A stretch of DNA of 39,792 bases from positions 1 through 39,792 of the forward strand of contig JAPHTP010000107.1 in the NCBI GenBank assembly GCA_026196875.1, in the 5' to 3' direction. Shown one piece after another: positions 15,166 to 23,915 of the stretch. The notes beneath the pieces were generated by a model. That model was not told the DNA's origin and did no database searches. It saw only the letters and a program-made list of their open reading frames with translations. How positions within the stretch are numbered: the stretch's first letter is position 1; each line of letters opens with the position of its first letter. The DNA is from Kangiellaceae bacterium. Its GTDB lineage: Bacteria > Pseudomonadota > Gammaproteobacteria > Enterobacterales > Kangiellaceae. A program made the translations under genes and the position numbers.

Positions 15166-17103
15166 ATGATAAATAGAGTTAGAATAAAATTCGGAAGAAT
15201 AAGGCTCTTTCTAAGTCTGCTCGTGTTTTTGTGTCTTATTAGTTGTAGTGCACAAAGATTGATAAATAATACTACAGACCAGGAAACGCTGACTAAAATA
15301 GTGATGGAAAATAATGATTATGAAGACTATAAAATTCGTTCAGCAGCTTTAAAAAAAATAACTAGTCGAGAGCATCTAAAAAAAATAGCTATTAAGGCAC
15401 GCTCTAGTCGCGATCGTATCGACGCGCTCAACAAATTGAATGACCAAGCTACTATCGAACAAATAGCTTTTAATGATATTGATTATGTTGTTCGTAGAGC
15501 AGCTATAGAAAAATTGAATAATCAAGAAGTACTTTCAAAAATTGCTTTGGATGAGCGCAATGGTTTGCGAAAGGAAGCAATCAAAAAATTGAAAGTACAA
15601 TCTGTATTGACATCTATTGCTCTGGAAGATGAAGATTATGGTGTTCGCATGGAAGCAATTAAAAAGCTAAATGACCAATCAGTATTGGCAGAAATAGCTT
15701 TGAAGGACAAGCACCCTCACGTTCGTAAAAAAGCATTTGAAAAATTGATAGATCAAAATCTGTTATCAAAAATTGCATTAGAAAATCAACAACCAGAAGT
15801 GAGAATGATAGCTGTTAGAAAGTTGACTAATCAAAATTTGTTAGCAGATATTGCTTTAGAAGATGAACACGAAAAGGTCCAATCTGCAGCAATAAAGGCG
15901 TTAACTGATCAAAAACTATTGGCAAAAATTGCTCTAAAGGATAATGAGTGTACTTATATTGGCACACAGGCACTTGTAAAAATTTCAGATAAAAATCCCA
16001 TCAAGCAATCTATTTTAAGTAAGCTTTTCAACAATTTATATCAAGATTGCCAGTTTCCTAGTTTAAACCTAATGTATCAAAATAAAGTGCAAAATGAAGC
16101 TCTACTTAAATCTTTGTTTATGGAGGCAAGAGGTAAACCAGTACTTAGAGGTGAATTATTAACAAAAATAAGTAGTATGAATATGCTTCGAACGATTGCA
16201 AAAATTCAGGATTCTCGAATTTATCATCGGACGCAACCAACAGTAGCTCGTTTGAGACTAGCGTTACAAAATCGAGTGATACTTAGCCGTTATCCTGACA
16301 TTGTTATGAAGGCAGTTTTTAGTAAAACATCAAGGGATTATACAGTCAACAATGTTTGCTGTGAAAAAAAATATGGGGAGAGAGTAGTGATTAACATCAG
16401 CGAATCTAATGAATCTATTGTTGAGAAAACCTGGTCGACAAATTTTCCACATAATTGGACGAAGTCAGGGGACTTTAAACACGCCTTTTCAGATGGTGCA
16501 AGATTACTTAGCGACTTATTGCTTAAAGCAAACTTTAGTCAGTTGGAATTAGCTGAGCTTTCTAGTAGTAATATTCCAGAATTAAGCCTCGCTACAATCG
16601 AAGGACTGGTTACTCAAACAAAACTATCCGAAATTGCAGTGAACAATCCTACTTGGCAAGTTCGCAAAGCAGCAACTCAAAAATTGACTGACCAGAGACT
16701 GTTGTCGACAATCGCTCTGGAGGATAAAAAAGCAAATGTCCGTCGATCTGCTACTTACAGATTAATGAATCAAGACTTACTCGCCGAAATTGCACTAAAT
16801 GATACTGATTTACAAGTTAGAGCGGAAGCAACCAGGAAATTGACTAATCAAACTGTTTTGGCAAAACTGGCAACGGGCAAGTTCGATTATCTTGTACGAA
16901 CGAACGCAGTTGGCAGGATAACAGAACAATCGGTGTTGGAAAAAATTGCATTGGAAGATCCAAGCTATCATATAAGGAAAAAGGTTGTTCGCAAATTGAT
17001 TAATCGAGAAGCACTCAAAAAGTTAGCCGAGCATGATAGTGACGTATTTGTTAGAGAAGCAGCAAAAAAAAGATTAATGGAACTTTCATCCACACCTTTT
17101 TAA
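15166..17103 (+). CDS. HEAT-repeat lipoprotein
   Basis: The protein is 645 residues. The N-terminus is a lipoprotein signal (hydrophobic LFLSLLVFLCLISCSA, with the lipidated cysteine near residue 27). Two blocks of a very regular repeat of about 26 residues follow, at about 45-260 and 480-640. The consensus is 'DQxLLxxIALxDxxxxVR' followed by 'xxAxxKLT', a HEAT-type helical hairpin; examples start DQSVLAEIALKD, NQNLLADIALED and DQRLLSTIALED. The block at about 260-480 is less repetitive and contains 'NNVCCEKKYGERVVINIS', possibly a ligand-binding insert. A lipidated HEAT solenoid would be a protein-binding scaffold in the periplasm or outer membrane. HEAT proteins are also a known immunity class (Imm-HEAT), and this gene closes the same-strand run behind the Rhs gene. 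Function unproven. Confidence 0.75.
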   Translation: MINRVRIKFGRIRLFLSLLVFLCLISCSAQRLINNTTDQETLTKIVMENNDYEDYKIRSAALKKITSREHLKKIAIKARSSRDRIDALNKLNDQATIEQIAFNDIDYVVRRAAIEKLNNQEVLSKIALDERNGLRKEAIKKLKVQSVLTSIALEDEDYGVRMEAIKKLNDQSVLAEIALKDKHPHVRKKAFEKLIDQNLLSKIALENQQPEVRMIAVRKLTNQNLLADIALEDEHEKVQSAAIKALTDQKLLAKIALKDNECTYIGTQALVKISDKNPIKQSILSKLFNNLYQDCQFPSLNLMYQNKVQNEALLKSLFMEARGKPVLRGELLTKISSMNMLRTIAKIQDSRIYHRTQPTVARLRLALQNRVILSRYPDIVMKAVFSKTSRDYTVNNVCCEKKYGERVVINISESNESIVEKTWSTNFPHNWTKSGDFKHAFSDGARLLSDLLLKANFSQLELAELSSSNIPELSLATIEGLVTQTKLSEIAVNNPTWQVRKAATQKLTDQRLLSTIALEDKKANVRRSATYRLMNQDLLAEIALNDTDLQVRAEATRKLTNQTVLAKLATGKFDYLVRTNAVGRITEQSVLEKIALEDPSYHIRKKVVRKLINREALKKLAEHDSDVFVREAAKKRLMELSSTPF

Positions 17104-17415
17104 CTTACTAAACGAGGTCAGATGAACTTGATTAGTTCAAATGTCCGTATATGGGCTCCTTCTATTTTACAAGCATTCTGACTGACGAAGTTAGACTCGT
17201 CAGCTTAAGTATATCCGACCTCCTGGTTGGTATTCGTTGATGCCGGGCCATAATGAGTAATAGTCTCGATTTTACCCAACACTGATGGCAGCCAATTCCT
17301 CAAAGGAAACATTTCGGACTAACTAGCTTTTAGTCATAAGCGGATGTTGCATTGATTGAATCTAACCTTAATTATTAACTGCCCCGTGTCTCTCTTAAAG
17401 AACTGGTTTTAGATA
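17104..17415. other. Gene-free interval with one small hairpin
   Basis: This 312-base convergent gap lies between the HEAT lipoprotein and the secreted protein on the opposite strand. CTGACGA (17182-17188) pairs perfectly with TCGTCAG (17197-17203), a possible factor-independent or bidirectional transcript end without a T-tract. A short open stretch reads 'RPPGWYSLMPGHNE' before two stops and could be a gene remnant. I see nothing else. Confidence 0.4.
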
Positions 17416-17850
17416 CTATTCTTGTAGCTGAGACGTAATAGAGTCTTGAATTGATTGTTCATATTTATTATCACTAACTAAATCCAGGCAAATTTCTTTG
17501 GTACAGTACGAAACAAATCTTATCGGTTTATTATCGAAGTTTTTAGCGGTTATTTCGTATAGAGTATATGACTTAAACTGACTTTTACTAACCACAACTT
17601 CAGTTGAGCTTTTCTTAAATTCGTCAACTAAATCCCCATCATTTAGTCGAAAATTGTAAAAATAATTTCGCTCGTACGAATCTTTACATGCATACAAAAT
17701 CGAAAAGTCTTTCGATTGTAGGTCTGCTATGGCTTGGCAACTTGAATCTAAAACCAATTTATCAGGGAGTATTTTTACAATAACGCCACTTCCAGCCTTT
17801 GCAGAAGTGTGAAAGGTAATAAGTAGTAATATTATGCCAAAAACTTTCAT
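17416..17850 (-). CDS. Small secreted protein of unknown function
   Basis: The product is 144 residues from ATG 17850, with AGGA seven bases upstream of the start. A clean Sec signal peptide (MKVFGIILLLITFHTSAKA, cleavage near residue 19) leads into a soluble domain of about 125 residues containing four cysteines (SSCQA, YACKD, SYCTK, EICLD) that could form two disulfides. The pattern of short beta-like stretches (VIVKILPDKLVL, SYTLYEITAKNF, KPIRFVSYC) suggests a compact periplasmic fold. I do not recognise the family. It is monocistronic as far as can be seen: the neighbour on the same strand ends about 190 bases upstream. Confidence 0.6.
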   Translation of the reverse strand: MKVFGIILLLITFHTSAKAGSGVIVKILPDKLVLDSSCQAIADLQSKDFSILYACKDSYERNYFYNFRLNDGDLVDEFKKSSTEVVVSKSQFKSYTLYEITAKNFDNKPIRFVSYCTKEICLDLVSDNKYEQSIQDSITSQLQE

Positions 17851-17947
17851 TGAATTATCCTTTGTATTTATAGCGCTTTACGCAGCAGTACGGAATAGCT
17901 TACTAAGACTTGCGACGAACGAGGTTCAACTAACCGAAGTGCATTTG

Positions 17948-18038
17948 TTTGAGCAATCTGTTTGAGTAGTCTGTTTGAGCAATCTGTTTGAGTAATCTGT
18001 TTGAGTAATCTGTTTGAGCAATCTGTTCGATTAATTTG
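17948..18038. repeat. 13-bp tandem repeat array abutting a stop codon
   Basis: Seven consecutive 13-base units based on TTTGAGYAATCTG; the first six are nearly identical and the last is degenerate. The array ends exactly where the stop codon of the minus-strand gene at 18039 begins, so it forms that gene's 3' untranslated region. The unit is not a multiple of three, so it is not a coding repeat. Confidence 0.9.
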
Positions 18039-18536
18039 CTAGTTATTTCTAATGACCGAATATTTTTCACCTATTTCAATATTGAGATCAACGACTAGAG
18101 ACTTACCTCCAAAGCCATGTTTATTGCATTTGGCTCGCACTTTTATCTTGGAAATTCCAGAGGGAATTTTGATGTTACACAGGCTACGCGTAAATGGTTG
18201 TTCATTATCGTGAGGGTGGCCAAGTCGGCGATATCCTAATTGATTACCCTCCAGATCGATAACCTCCCAGCCATCCGCATAATGGTCCCAACCCTGGTCA
18301 TTGTGTCGAACCGAAGTATCAATACACCAACTACCGTTAGTTTTTTGAGTAGCGACAACATGTGTGACTTGAGCAAATTCTAAAGAGGTAGAATAAGTAT
18401 CAATGCCAGAATCTGATGCGAGTACTGGTTTTGATGCAAATACCGGTTCTGATGCGAATACCGGTTCTGCAAACATCGGCAATATTATTAGTAGTCTTAT
18501 CAGTCGTCTTATTATTAGTCTCATTAGTAGCTTCAT
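18039..18536 (-). CDS. Secreted protein with conserved 'HYADGWEV...QPFTRSL' domain
   Basis: The product is 165 residues from ATG 18536; a TTG at 18557 would extend it by seven, and ATG 18524 is also possible. The N-terminus is very basic and hydrophobic (LLMRLIIRRLIRLLIILP), acting as a signal peptide or anchor, followed by three in-frame 18-base repeats giving PVFASE, PVFASK, PVLASD. The C-terminal roughly 110 residues carry 'NDQGWDHYADGWEVIDLEG', 'HPHDNEQPFTRSL' and 'KVRAKCNKHGFGGK'. I remember this pattern from conserved uncharacterised secreted proteins of proteobacteria, but know no function. The gene ends against a 13-base tandem repeat. No operon partner is seen. Confidence 0.6.
   Translation of the reverse strand: MKLLMRLIIRRLIRLLIILPMFAEPVFASEPVFASKPVLASDSGIDTYSTSLEFAQVTHVVATQKTNGSWCIDTSVRHNDQGWDHYADGWEVIDLEGNQLGYRRLGHPHDNEQPFTRSLCNIKIPSGISKIKVRAKCNKHGFGGKSLVVDLNIEIGEKYSVIRNN
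18411..18464. repeat. 18-bp in-frame tandem repeat (PVFASx)3
   Basis: Three consecutive 18-base units encode PVFASE, PVFASK and PVLASD just after the signal segment of the secreted protein, probably a flexible linker. The DNA units are close to identical, suggesting recent slippage. Confidence 0.8.
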
Positions 18537-18557
18537 ATACCCACTGTTGATTAACAA

Positions 18558-18903
18558 TTAAAGTCGATTTGAAATTTACCTAATTTGCCGTTGAAAAGTC
18601 CTTAAAAACGCCTAAAATTTTTCTAATTAAGGACTAAGTTGTTGAAATTTAAGTTAATAAATTGCTCATGATCAAGCAGTTCAAAAGCGGCTTTGGGGCT
18701 GAATCAGGCGGTATTTGCAAAAAATGATTGAACTTATCATGTTTCAATTAAGGCCATAGACTAATGGAGAGCAATTGGATTTGGGGAGAGCAGTTCGATT
18801 TATGGATAAGCTCGAATGGTGTAATATCTCGACAGATTTGAATCAGACAAGTTGATGCAGGCTTTCCTTGAGTCAGAACCATTGGGAATCGTTTGCTTTA
18901 CTA
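18558..18903. other. Gene-free interval between two minus-strand genes
   Basis: These 346 bases lie upstream of the secreted protein gene and downstream of the wHTH-TPR regulator. A pair of similar units near 18764-18804 (GGAGAGCAATTGGATTT and GGGAGAGCAGTTCGATTTA) looks like an old tandem duplication. TCCTTAA and TTAAGGA, about 30 bases apart, form a loose inverted repeat. No convincing ORF or strong promoter is visible. Confidence 0.4.
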
Positions 18904-20745
18904 TTAGTTGAGATTCAGCTGTTTGAGTAAATCAATATAACCCGGTTCACCGGCAAGTAATTTAAATGACGGTTCTATGGCTAACTTAAGTACTTGTATA
19001 TTTCGTTCAGTCACTAAAGATTGTAGCAATTTAATCGCCTTTTCGTTCTCACCTGACCAGGCATATAATTTTGCTTTGTCATAGTCGCTAAAAGCCGGAA
19101 TTTTCTCAACAACGAAATTAAGCGCACTGCTTCGCCCTTTATATTTCAACAATTCCGTAAATTCATCAATGTTGGTTTGTGATAACCCAGACTCTTTCAA
19201 AAATAGCGGCGCATGATGCGCCAAAGCGTCATGATCACCGGTTGCCAGTGAGTTCCAAACATATAATGATTCTCGAGACTTCGCAGAAATTATCGCTGCC
19301 TTATTCGCAACTTCAAGATCAGCCGCTTTATAATCTCCGCGGTAATATAAAGCCCGATAGGCGGTAATTTTATTGTAGGCCAGGGGACTAATTGCCACCA
19401 TATGTTTTGCCAGTTGTTCAACTTTATCAAACTGCTCAGTTATTAACAGGTATTCGGAGAACCATTCCAGGATCATCAGATCCTGGTTATTTCGTTCAAA
19501 AGCCAATTGAAAAGCTTTCCCCGCCGACTGATAATCATAATCTTTATACAGATAAGTTAACGCCATCACCAGTTGGACATAAGCCGGGCTGGAGTCAATC
19601 TGGTAAGATTTTATGGCCAATTTGCTCGCCATATCAATATATTCACCGGCTCGTTCGCCTCCAGAATAAGATTTTGAAAAATAGGTGTGAGACAGGTATG
19701 CATAAGCTTCTGCATAATGAGGATATCGATCGATTGCCTGCTGATAAGCGTTCATCGCTTTATCCTCATCACCTTTGTATTGATAAAACTGGGCCTGTAA
19801 GAAACTATCATAAGCCTCGGCAGGTATTTGAATTGGTTTTGAATTAATGTTATCTAAGTCAATCTGATTCGATGAAAAATTTAATCGACTAGCTATTTCT
19901 GCCGCGACTTCTGTTTGTATTTCGATCAGTCCCGTTAAATGTCGTTGATAAGTTTCACTCCAGATATGACTGTCATTAACGGCATCAATTAGCTGCGCTG
20001 TCACCAGAATTTTATCGCTTTCCAGTTGAACCGAACCTTCCAATATCCAGTCCACGTTTAATTGTTCCACCACTTCCGGTATCGATATCTTTTTCTCTTT
20101 GTATTGCATAACTGAGGTTCTTGAAGTCACCTGAAGATTCGACTCTTGAACCAGTTGATTAATAATCGCTTCAGTTAAACCATCAGCGATATACTCACGA
20201 CTTTTTACCGAAGAATAAAAATCGAATGGTAAAACCGCCAACCGTACAGGCTGGTTTTGGTTTTGGTTTTGGTTTTGGGTTGAGTCTGAGTCTGAGTCTG
20301 AATTTAGAGAAGGATTTGATGTTTCGACCACAGGGCTAAAATAAAACCACAGCGGTGTAGCAATTACTAAAATGAGTAGAACTGTGATCATCCAATTGAG
20401 TTTAATATCACGACTGTTAGAGGAGACGGCTTTGACCGGCGCTATCAGTTGATATCCTTTCTTGGGCAATGTTTTAATATACTCTGGTGATTTGAAATCA
20501 TCGCCAAAAGCCTTACGTAAGTTACTAATCGCCACATTAAGCACATCATCAGCAACGACTTGATCTTTCCATAATTGATCAAGCAGTTCATCTCTGGAAA
20601 CTACGCGCTCACGATTGTTCAAAAGATAAATCAATAACTGCATCACCTTCGAATCAAGGTCTTTATGCTGGTGTTTGTTTTGAATGCTTAAGGCATCGAG
20701 CTTAACCAGCCAATTGCCAACTAAAAAAGTATTTTCTTTTGACAC
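18904..20745 (-). CDS. CadC-like transmembrane regulator with TolB-like and TPR domains
   Basis: The protein is 613 residues from GTG 20745. Residues 1-105 form an OmpR-type winged helix ending in the typical 'EYIKTLPKKGYQLIAPV'. A membrane helix (about 117-137, MITVLLILVIATPLWFYF) separates it from the periplasmic part. A low-complexity linker at 141-165 consists of Ser-Asp then Gln-Asn dipeptides, encoded by six-base tandem repeats. Residues about 166-285 resemble the N-terminal TolB/FlgO-like domain seen in TPR-containing CadC relatives (RLAVLPFDFYS, 'YIADGLTEAIINQL', 'WILEGSVQLE'). TPRs follow to the end (EAYDSFLQAQFYQYKGDED, AMNAYQQAIDRYPHYAEAY). DNA binding plus a protein-interaction sensor is expected; the signal is unknown. 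A 30-base palindrome lies about 200 bases upstream and could be its site. Confidence 0.85.
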   Translation of the reverse strand: MSKENTFLVGNWLVKLDALSIQNKHQHKDLDSKVMQLLIYLLNNRERVVSRDELLDQLWKDQVVADDVLNVAISNLRKAFGDDFKSPEYIKTLPKKGYQLIAPVKAVSSNSRDIKLNWMITVLLILVIATPLWFYFSPVVETSNPSLNSDSDSDSTQNQNQNQNQPVRLAVLPFDFYSSVKSREYIADGLTEAIINQLVQESNLQVTSRTSVMQYKEKKISIPEVVEQLNVDWILEGSVQLESDKILVTAQLIDAVNDSHIWSETYQRHLTGLIEIQTEVAAEIASRLNFSSNQIDLDNINSKPIQIPAEAYDSFLQAQFYQYKGDEDKAMNAYQQAIDRYPHYAEAYAYLSHTYFSKSYSGGERAGEYIDMASKLAIKSYQIDSSPAYVQLVMALTYLYKDYDYQSAGKAFQLAFERNNQDLMILEWFSEYLLITEQFDKVEQLAKHMVAISPLAYNKITAYRALYYRGDYKAADLEVANKAAIISAKSRESLYVWNSLATGDHDALAHHAPLFLKESGLSQTNIDEFTELLKYKGRSSALNFVVEKIPAFSDYDKAKLYAWSGENEKAIKLLQSLVTERNIQVLKLAIEPSFKLLAGEPGYIDLLKQLNLN

Positions 20746-21082
20746 TACAATAAGTTACTAGGTGTTGAATGCTGCTCACTTTACCAAAAACCGACTCGTG
20801 AAGCATTAAACCTATGTCAGATCAGGTGTTTCTTATCAAGTTTTTCATTGATTGGGGGATAATTATCTTTCGTCATCTTTTAGCCCGCTAAGAAATCAAT
20901 GAAGTAAATTTGGGCAGAGTATTTGACTCCCTCTCTTAATCAACTTCCGCTTAAGATATCTTAAACGGAAGTCTAGATCACTATTAGATGTTCTTAAATC
21001 ATAATGAGCGGTGGCGTCGATAACTGTCAGAGCTTATTGAAACTATTGTTTCACAATGTCAGTTTGAGTATAAACCGGCACA
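20746..21082. other. Intergenic region upstream of the wHTH-TPR regulator
   Basis: It contains the long palindrome at 20943-20972 and presumably the regulator's promoter, reading leftwards. No protein-coding frame of note is visible. It ends at the 14-base tandem array behind the esterase gene. Confidence 0.5.
20943..20972. promoter_or_regulatory. 30-bp palindrome with a single mismatch
   Basis: ACTTCCG-C-TTAAGAT (20943-20957) mirrors ATCTTAA-A-CGGAAGT (20958-20972), with only one unpaired position and no loop, so it reads as a dimeric protein-binding site more than a hairpin terminator. There is no T-tract. It lies between the 3' end of the esterase gene and the 5' end of the wHTH-TPR regulator gene, so autoregulation of the latter is plausible. 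Confidence 0.55.
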
Positions 21083-21151
21083 CCTAATTAGATGTACCTA
21101 ATTAGATGTACCTAACTAGATACTCCTAATTAGATACACCTAACCGATCTG
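21083..21151. repeat. 14-bp tandem repeat array abutting a stop codon
   Basis: Four good units of CCTAATTAGATGTA (21083-21138, drifting to CCTAACTAGATACT and CCTAATTAGATACA) and one degenerate unit run up to the stop codon of the minus-strand esterase at 21152. The unit is itself partly palindromic (CTAATTAG). Confidence 0.85.
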
Positions 21152-22456
21152 TTAATTATTATTTAACTTACTCATTCTAATGATGCTCTCAACCTCTTTT
21201 TGGAAATAATCATCTGAATATTTGAGCAGTTTTCTTGAGCCATTTTCCTCTTTAAAAGTCAATATCCCATGGTCAGCTTCTGGATATATAATGCTCTCAA
21301 ATGGTTTACCGGCTAGCCCATACATATTTAATTTCTTGATCGTTTCTTTATTCGGCGCGCTGCGATCTTCCTCTGCCAAATGCCATATCATTGGAATATC
21401 AAGTTTTTCAAGAACACTCTCAGAAGAGTAATACCAATCAAGACCTTCAGGCGCATACATTGGGCCGATTATTTTAATAACCCACTTAGGAAACGATAGC
21501 ATTTTTTCAACAGGACTTCCTGATAAGAGACTGACCCATTTTTTTTCTTCCATAAGTACTTCTTGAGCTAAAAACTCTTCCCAGTGCTCATCAAATCCCG
21601 ATGCTACCACCTTAATTGCAGACTTTATAAGCGGTGTCGCTTCGTCAATGTCTGACTCTGAAGCACCACGAGAACGCATCAACTCTGCTGTTTCCCAGTA
21701 TGCTTCGTCCACAGGAGACTCAATCATGCCGTAAGATATAGAGACGTACGAAATTCGCTCATCTAACGATGCGGCTAACGGTGCAACCCATCCTCCCTGG
21801 CTATATCCGCTCAATCCAATTCGAGCTGGATCAATCTTGTTATGACGAGCCACTTGATCGACGGCGGAAACAACGTCTTTAGCTAGCTGTTTGTAGTCAA
21901 ACGTAAAATCGCCCTGTGAAGTACCTGTTCCTCTTTTATCATAAACTAATGTCGCTATGCCGTTCGCAGCAAAAAAGTCGCCGGAGTAATAGCTTTCCAA
22001 AGCAGAATCTTCGCCGGAACCGTGCACTAAAACCACAACTGGAAACGGCCCGTCCCCCTCAGGTAGATTCAGAGTACCTTTCAATAATACGCCGTCACTT
22101 TCAAATGATACGGGTTTCGTAAGGTTTACGCGTTTCCCCATCTGGACACCTGAATCTATGTCGTTCCAACTAATTTTCCCATCATTACCAAATGATACGC
22201 GTAACGTAACAGGAGATTTTCCACTAAACCCGCTACCTGAAACCCATTTGGCATCAATCTCTTGGTATAGTCGGCCAGTTTCACCAGTATCAAAAACTCT
22301 GTATCGAAGGGTATCTCCTGCAGACCTGCGAATACTGATAAGCCGATCATCCTCTAACTTGTAGGCTCCGTACAAATGAGATAAAGACTTTGAGGTGCAA
22401 CCAGATGCCAGCAAGATTGCCAAAATAGGATAAAGGTATTTAGTTATGGACAGCAT
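21152..22456 (-). CDS. Alpha/beta-hydrolase lipoprotein (esterase-like)
   Basis: The protein is 434 residues from ATG 22456, chosen because GGAG lies six bases upstream; an ATG at 22468 would add four residues. A lipoprotein signal (YLYPILAILLASGC) places the lipidated cysteine at about residue 20, so the enzyme is membrane-tethered outside the cytoplasm. Residues about 25-125 form an N-terminal accessory domain. The hydrolase domain follows: oxyanion 'VVLVHGSGEDS', 'LVYDKRGTGTSQGDF', nucleophile elbow 'GLSGYSQGGW' with the catalytic Ser near 219, acid in 'HLAEEDRSAP', and His in 'YPEADHGIL'. The full triad is present, so it should be active. This resembles the dienelactone-hydrolase/acyl-CoA thioesterase-like exported hydrolases found in many Gammaproteobacteria. 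The substrate is unknown. It is transcribed in the same direction as the AraC gene upstream, with about 220 bases between them. Confidence 0.85.
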   Translation of the reverse strand: MLSITKYLYPILAILLASGCTSKSLSHLYGAYKLEDDRLISIRRSAGDTLRYRVFDTGETGRLYQEIDAKWVSGSGFSGKSPVTLRVSFGNDGKISWNDIDSGVQMGKRVNLTKPVSFESDGVLLKGTLNLPEGDGPFPVVVLVHGSGEDSALESYYSGDFFAANGIATLVYDKRGTGTSQGDFTFDYKQLAKDVVSAVDQVARHNKIDPARIGLSGYSQGGWVAPLAASLDERISYVSISYGMIESPVDEAYWETAELMRSRGASESDIDEATPLIKSAIKVVASGFDEHWEEFLAQEVLMEEKKWVSLLSGSPVEKMLSFPKWVIKIIGPMYAPEGLDWYYSSESVLEKLDIPMIWHLAEEDRSAPNKETIKKLNMYGLAGKPFESIIYPEADHGILTFKEENGSRKLLKYSDDYFQKEVESIIRMSKLNNN

Positions 22457-22610
22457 ATTCAACTCCATCGGTGGTTAAATGCGTTAACCGATTGTGAGGG
22501 TTGTTGATATTTTTAACGAAGGTTAACCTGTCCGAATTAGTGTTTCAGGACATTAAAGCGGAAAGACAGCGGCTTTTAGGACAAGGATAAGGAAAGAGTA
22601 AGGAAAGAAT

Positions 22611-22674
22611 AAAGCAAGAACAAAGCAGGAACAAAGCAGGAACAAAGCAGGAACAAAGCAGGAACAAAGCAAGA
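22611..22674. repeat. 11-bp tandem repeat array abutting a stop codon
   Basis: Five units of AAAGCAGGAAC (first one AAAGCAAGAAC) plus a partial sixth occupy 22611-22674 and touch the stop codon of the minus-strand AraC gene at 22675. Looser AAGGAAAGA copies precede it from about 22583. Confidence 0.9.
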
Positions 22675-23691
22675 TTACTGGGGGGAGTGTAACTTTCTAA
22701 ATTCAGCAGGTGTAACCGAGTGACGTTTTTTAAAAGCTTCATAAAAAGCCGAACGAGACTTAAAGCCAACTAACATCGCAACTGCCTCAATCGATGTGCG
22801 TGACTCCTTTGGATCGATCAGCAGACGTTCGGATGCTTTGACACGATAATTATTCAGGAAATCTCGAAAATTATATCCATACTCGTTAATCTCCTCAGAT
22901 AAGCTGCGCGGAGTCATTTCCACTCCCTCGGAAAGCAATTTAAGATTCATTTTTGAGTCTAAATAGGGTTTTTCCGATTCCATATAGGAAATTATTTGGT
23001 CTATTTTTGAGCAATGTTCGGCACTGTGTAAACGCGGCACTTCTGTTAGTTTGCGAAGTGCTCTGTGATCGGTTGTTACAAACCAGGTCAACAACAACAG
23101 GAATATTGCTGCCAGCAGAGGGAGGCTGTCGAAAATAATCACGTTTTCCGGAAATATAACGATCAATATTTGGAGTAGGTGGACTGTCCACATAAATCCG
23201 ACCACCAAAACACACTGCTTTGGTATTACCGCCAAATGACCGCGAGCTTTCAAAATCGATAAAGAGGCAAAGAATGTGTATACAATTTGAATGAGCACAA
23301 TGTGGTATACCCTGATAGCTGCTGAAAAAGCCTCCCCTTGAATAATCGAAAGTCCTAGAAAGATAACCGCAGGGATATAAATCCAATTTCTCTGTTTCTC
23401 AGCGGCAAGCGAATGACGTACGTAATCCAGCAGCATGGCAGACCCAAATACAGCCAGGTTATGGTGCAGCAAATCCAGGATAAACGTTGACTGTGCCCAA
23501 CCTGCATCTATTAACGTAAAAATCCACAATAAGGACGAATAAAAAAATATGACGCCAGCGAGCAACCATCTTCCACGAATATTTGCCAAACGCGAACTAA
23601 AAATAAGAATAAGGACCAACACCAATGCATTGGCGACAGCAATGCTGTGAATAATATTTTTCCAAGGAAATGCAACTGGCTCGAGGGGCAA
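22675..23691 (-). CDS. AraC-family regulator with N-terminal seven-helix membrane domain
   Basis: The protein is 338 residues; the start is TTG 23691, since no ATG or GTG is available before residue 86 and GAGAG lies about nine bases upstream. Residues about 10-210 form roughly seven membrane helices (for example HSIAVANALVLVLILIFSS, LPLLAAIFLLLLTWFVT), as in membrane-bound AraC proteins. The C-terminal 110 residues are the double helix-turn-helix DNA-binding domain ('LKLLSEGVEMTPRSLSEEI' and 'IEAVAMLVGFKSRSAFYEAF', then 'KKRHSVTPAEFRKLH'). The membrane part likely senses a signal and the AraC part acts on DNA from the membrane. Candidate targets are the esterase gene downstream and the divergent membrane protein gene at 23916. 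No specific site is visible to support either. Confidence 0.85.
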   Translation of the reverse strand: MPLEPVAFPWKNIIHSIAVANALVLVLILIFSSRLANIRGRWLLAGVIFFYSSLLWIFTLIDAGWAQSTFILDLLHHNLAVFGSAMLLDYVRHSLAAEKQRNWIYIPAVIFLGLSIIQGEAFSAAIRVYHIVLIQIVYTFFASLSILKARGHLAVIPKQCVLVVGFMWTVHLLQILIVIFPENVIIFDSLPLLAAIFLLLLTWFVTTDHRALRKLTEVPRLHSAEHCSKIDQIISYMESEKPYLDSKMNLKLLSEGVEMTPRSLSEEINEYGYNFRDFLNNYRVKASERLLIDPKESRTSIEAVAMLVGFKSRSAFYEAFKKRHSVTPAEFRKLHSPQ

Positions 23692-23915
23692 AATTAAAAC
23701 TCTCTATTTTTTATCATGATTATACCCAATCACACATACACTGCCAGGGAGTACCTTTAAACATAATGTAATCAGAAACATAATCAGACACCCAGAAATA
23801 CCGGATTAATTCAGAGCGCCTGAAGTTATTTATTTTGTTAAATCTATAGTAAACTCAAAGTCTATGGATAGAAAGCCATCTTGAATAGAGATTATTATCG
23901 TAAATAGGGAATAGT

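Noticed and set aside
17948-18038. CRISPR array
   Set aside because: Units are only 13 bases, contiguous and without spacers, and no cas gene is nearby; it is a plain tandem repeat. The same applies to the other short arrays.
19392-19847. 151-codon plus-strand frame inside the wHTH-TPR regulator
   Set aside because: It is antisense to the TPR domain, Pro/Gln-rich and without a plausible family or ribosome site.
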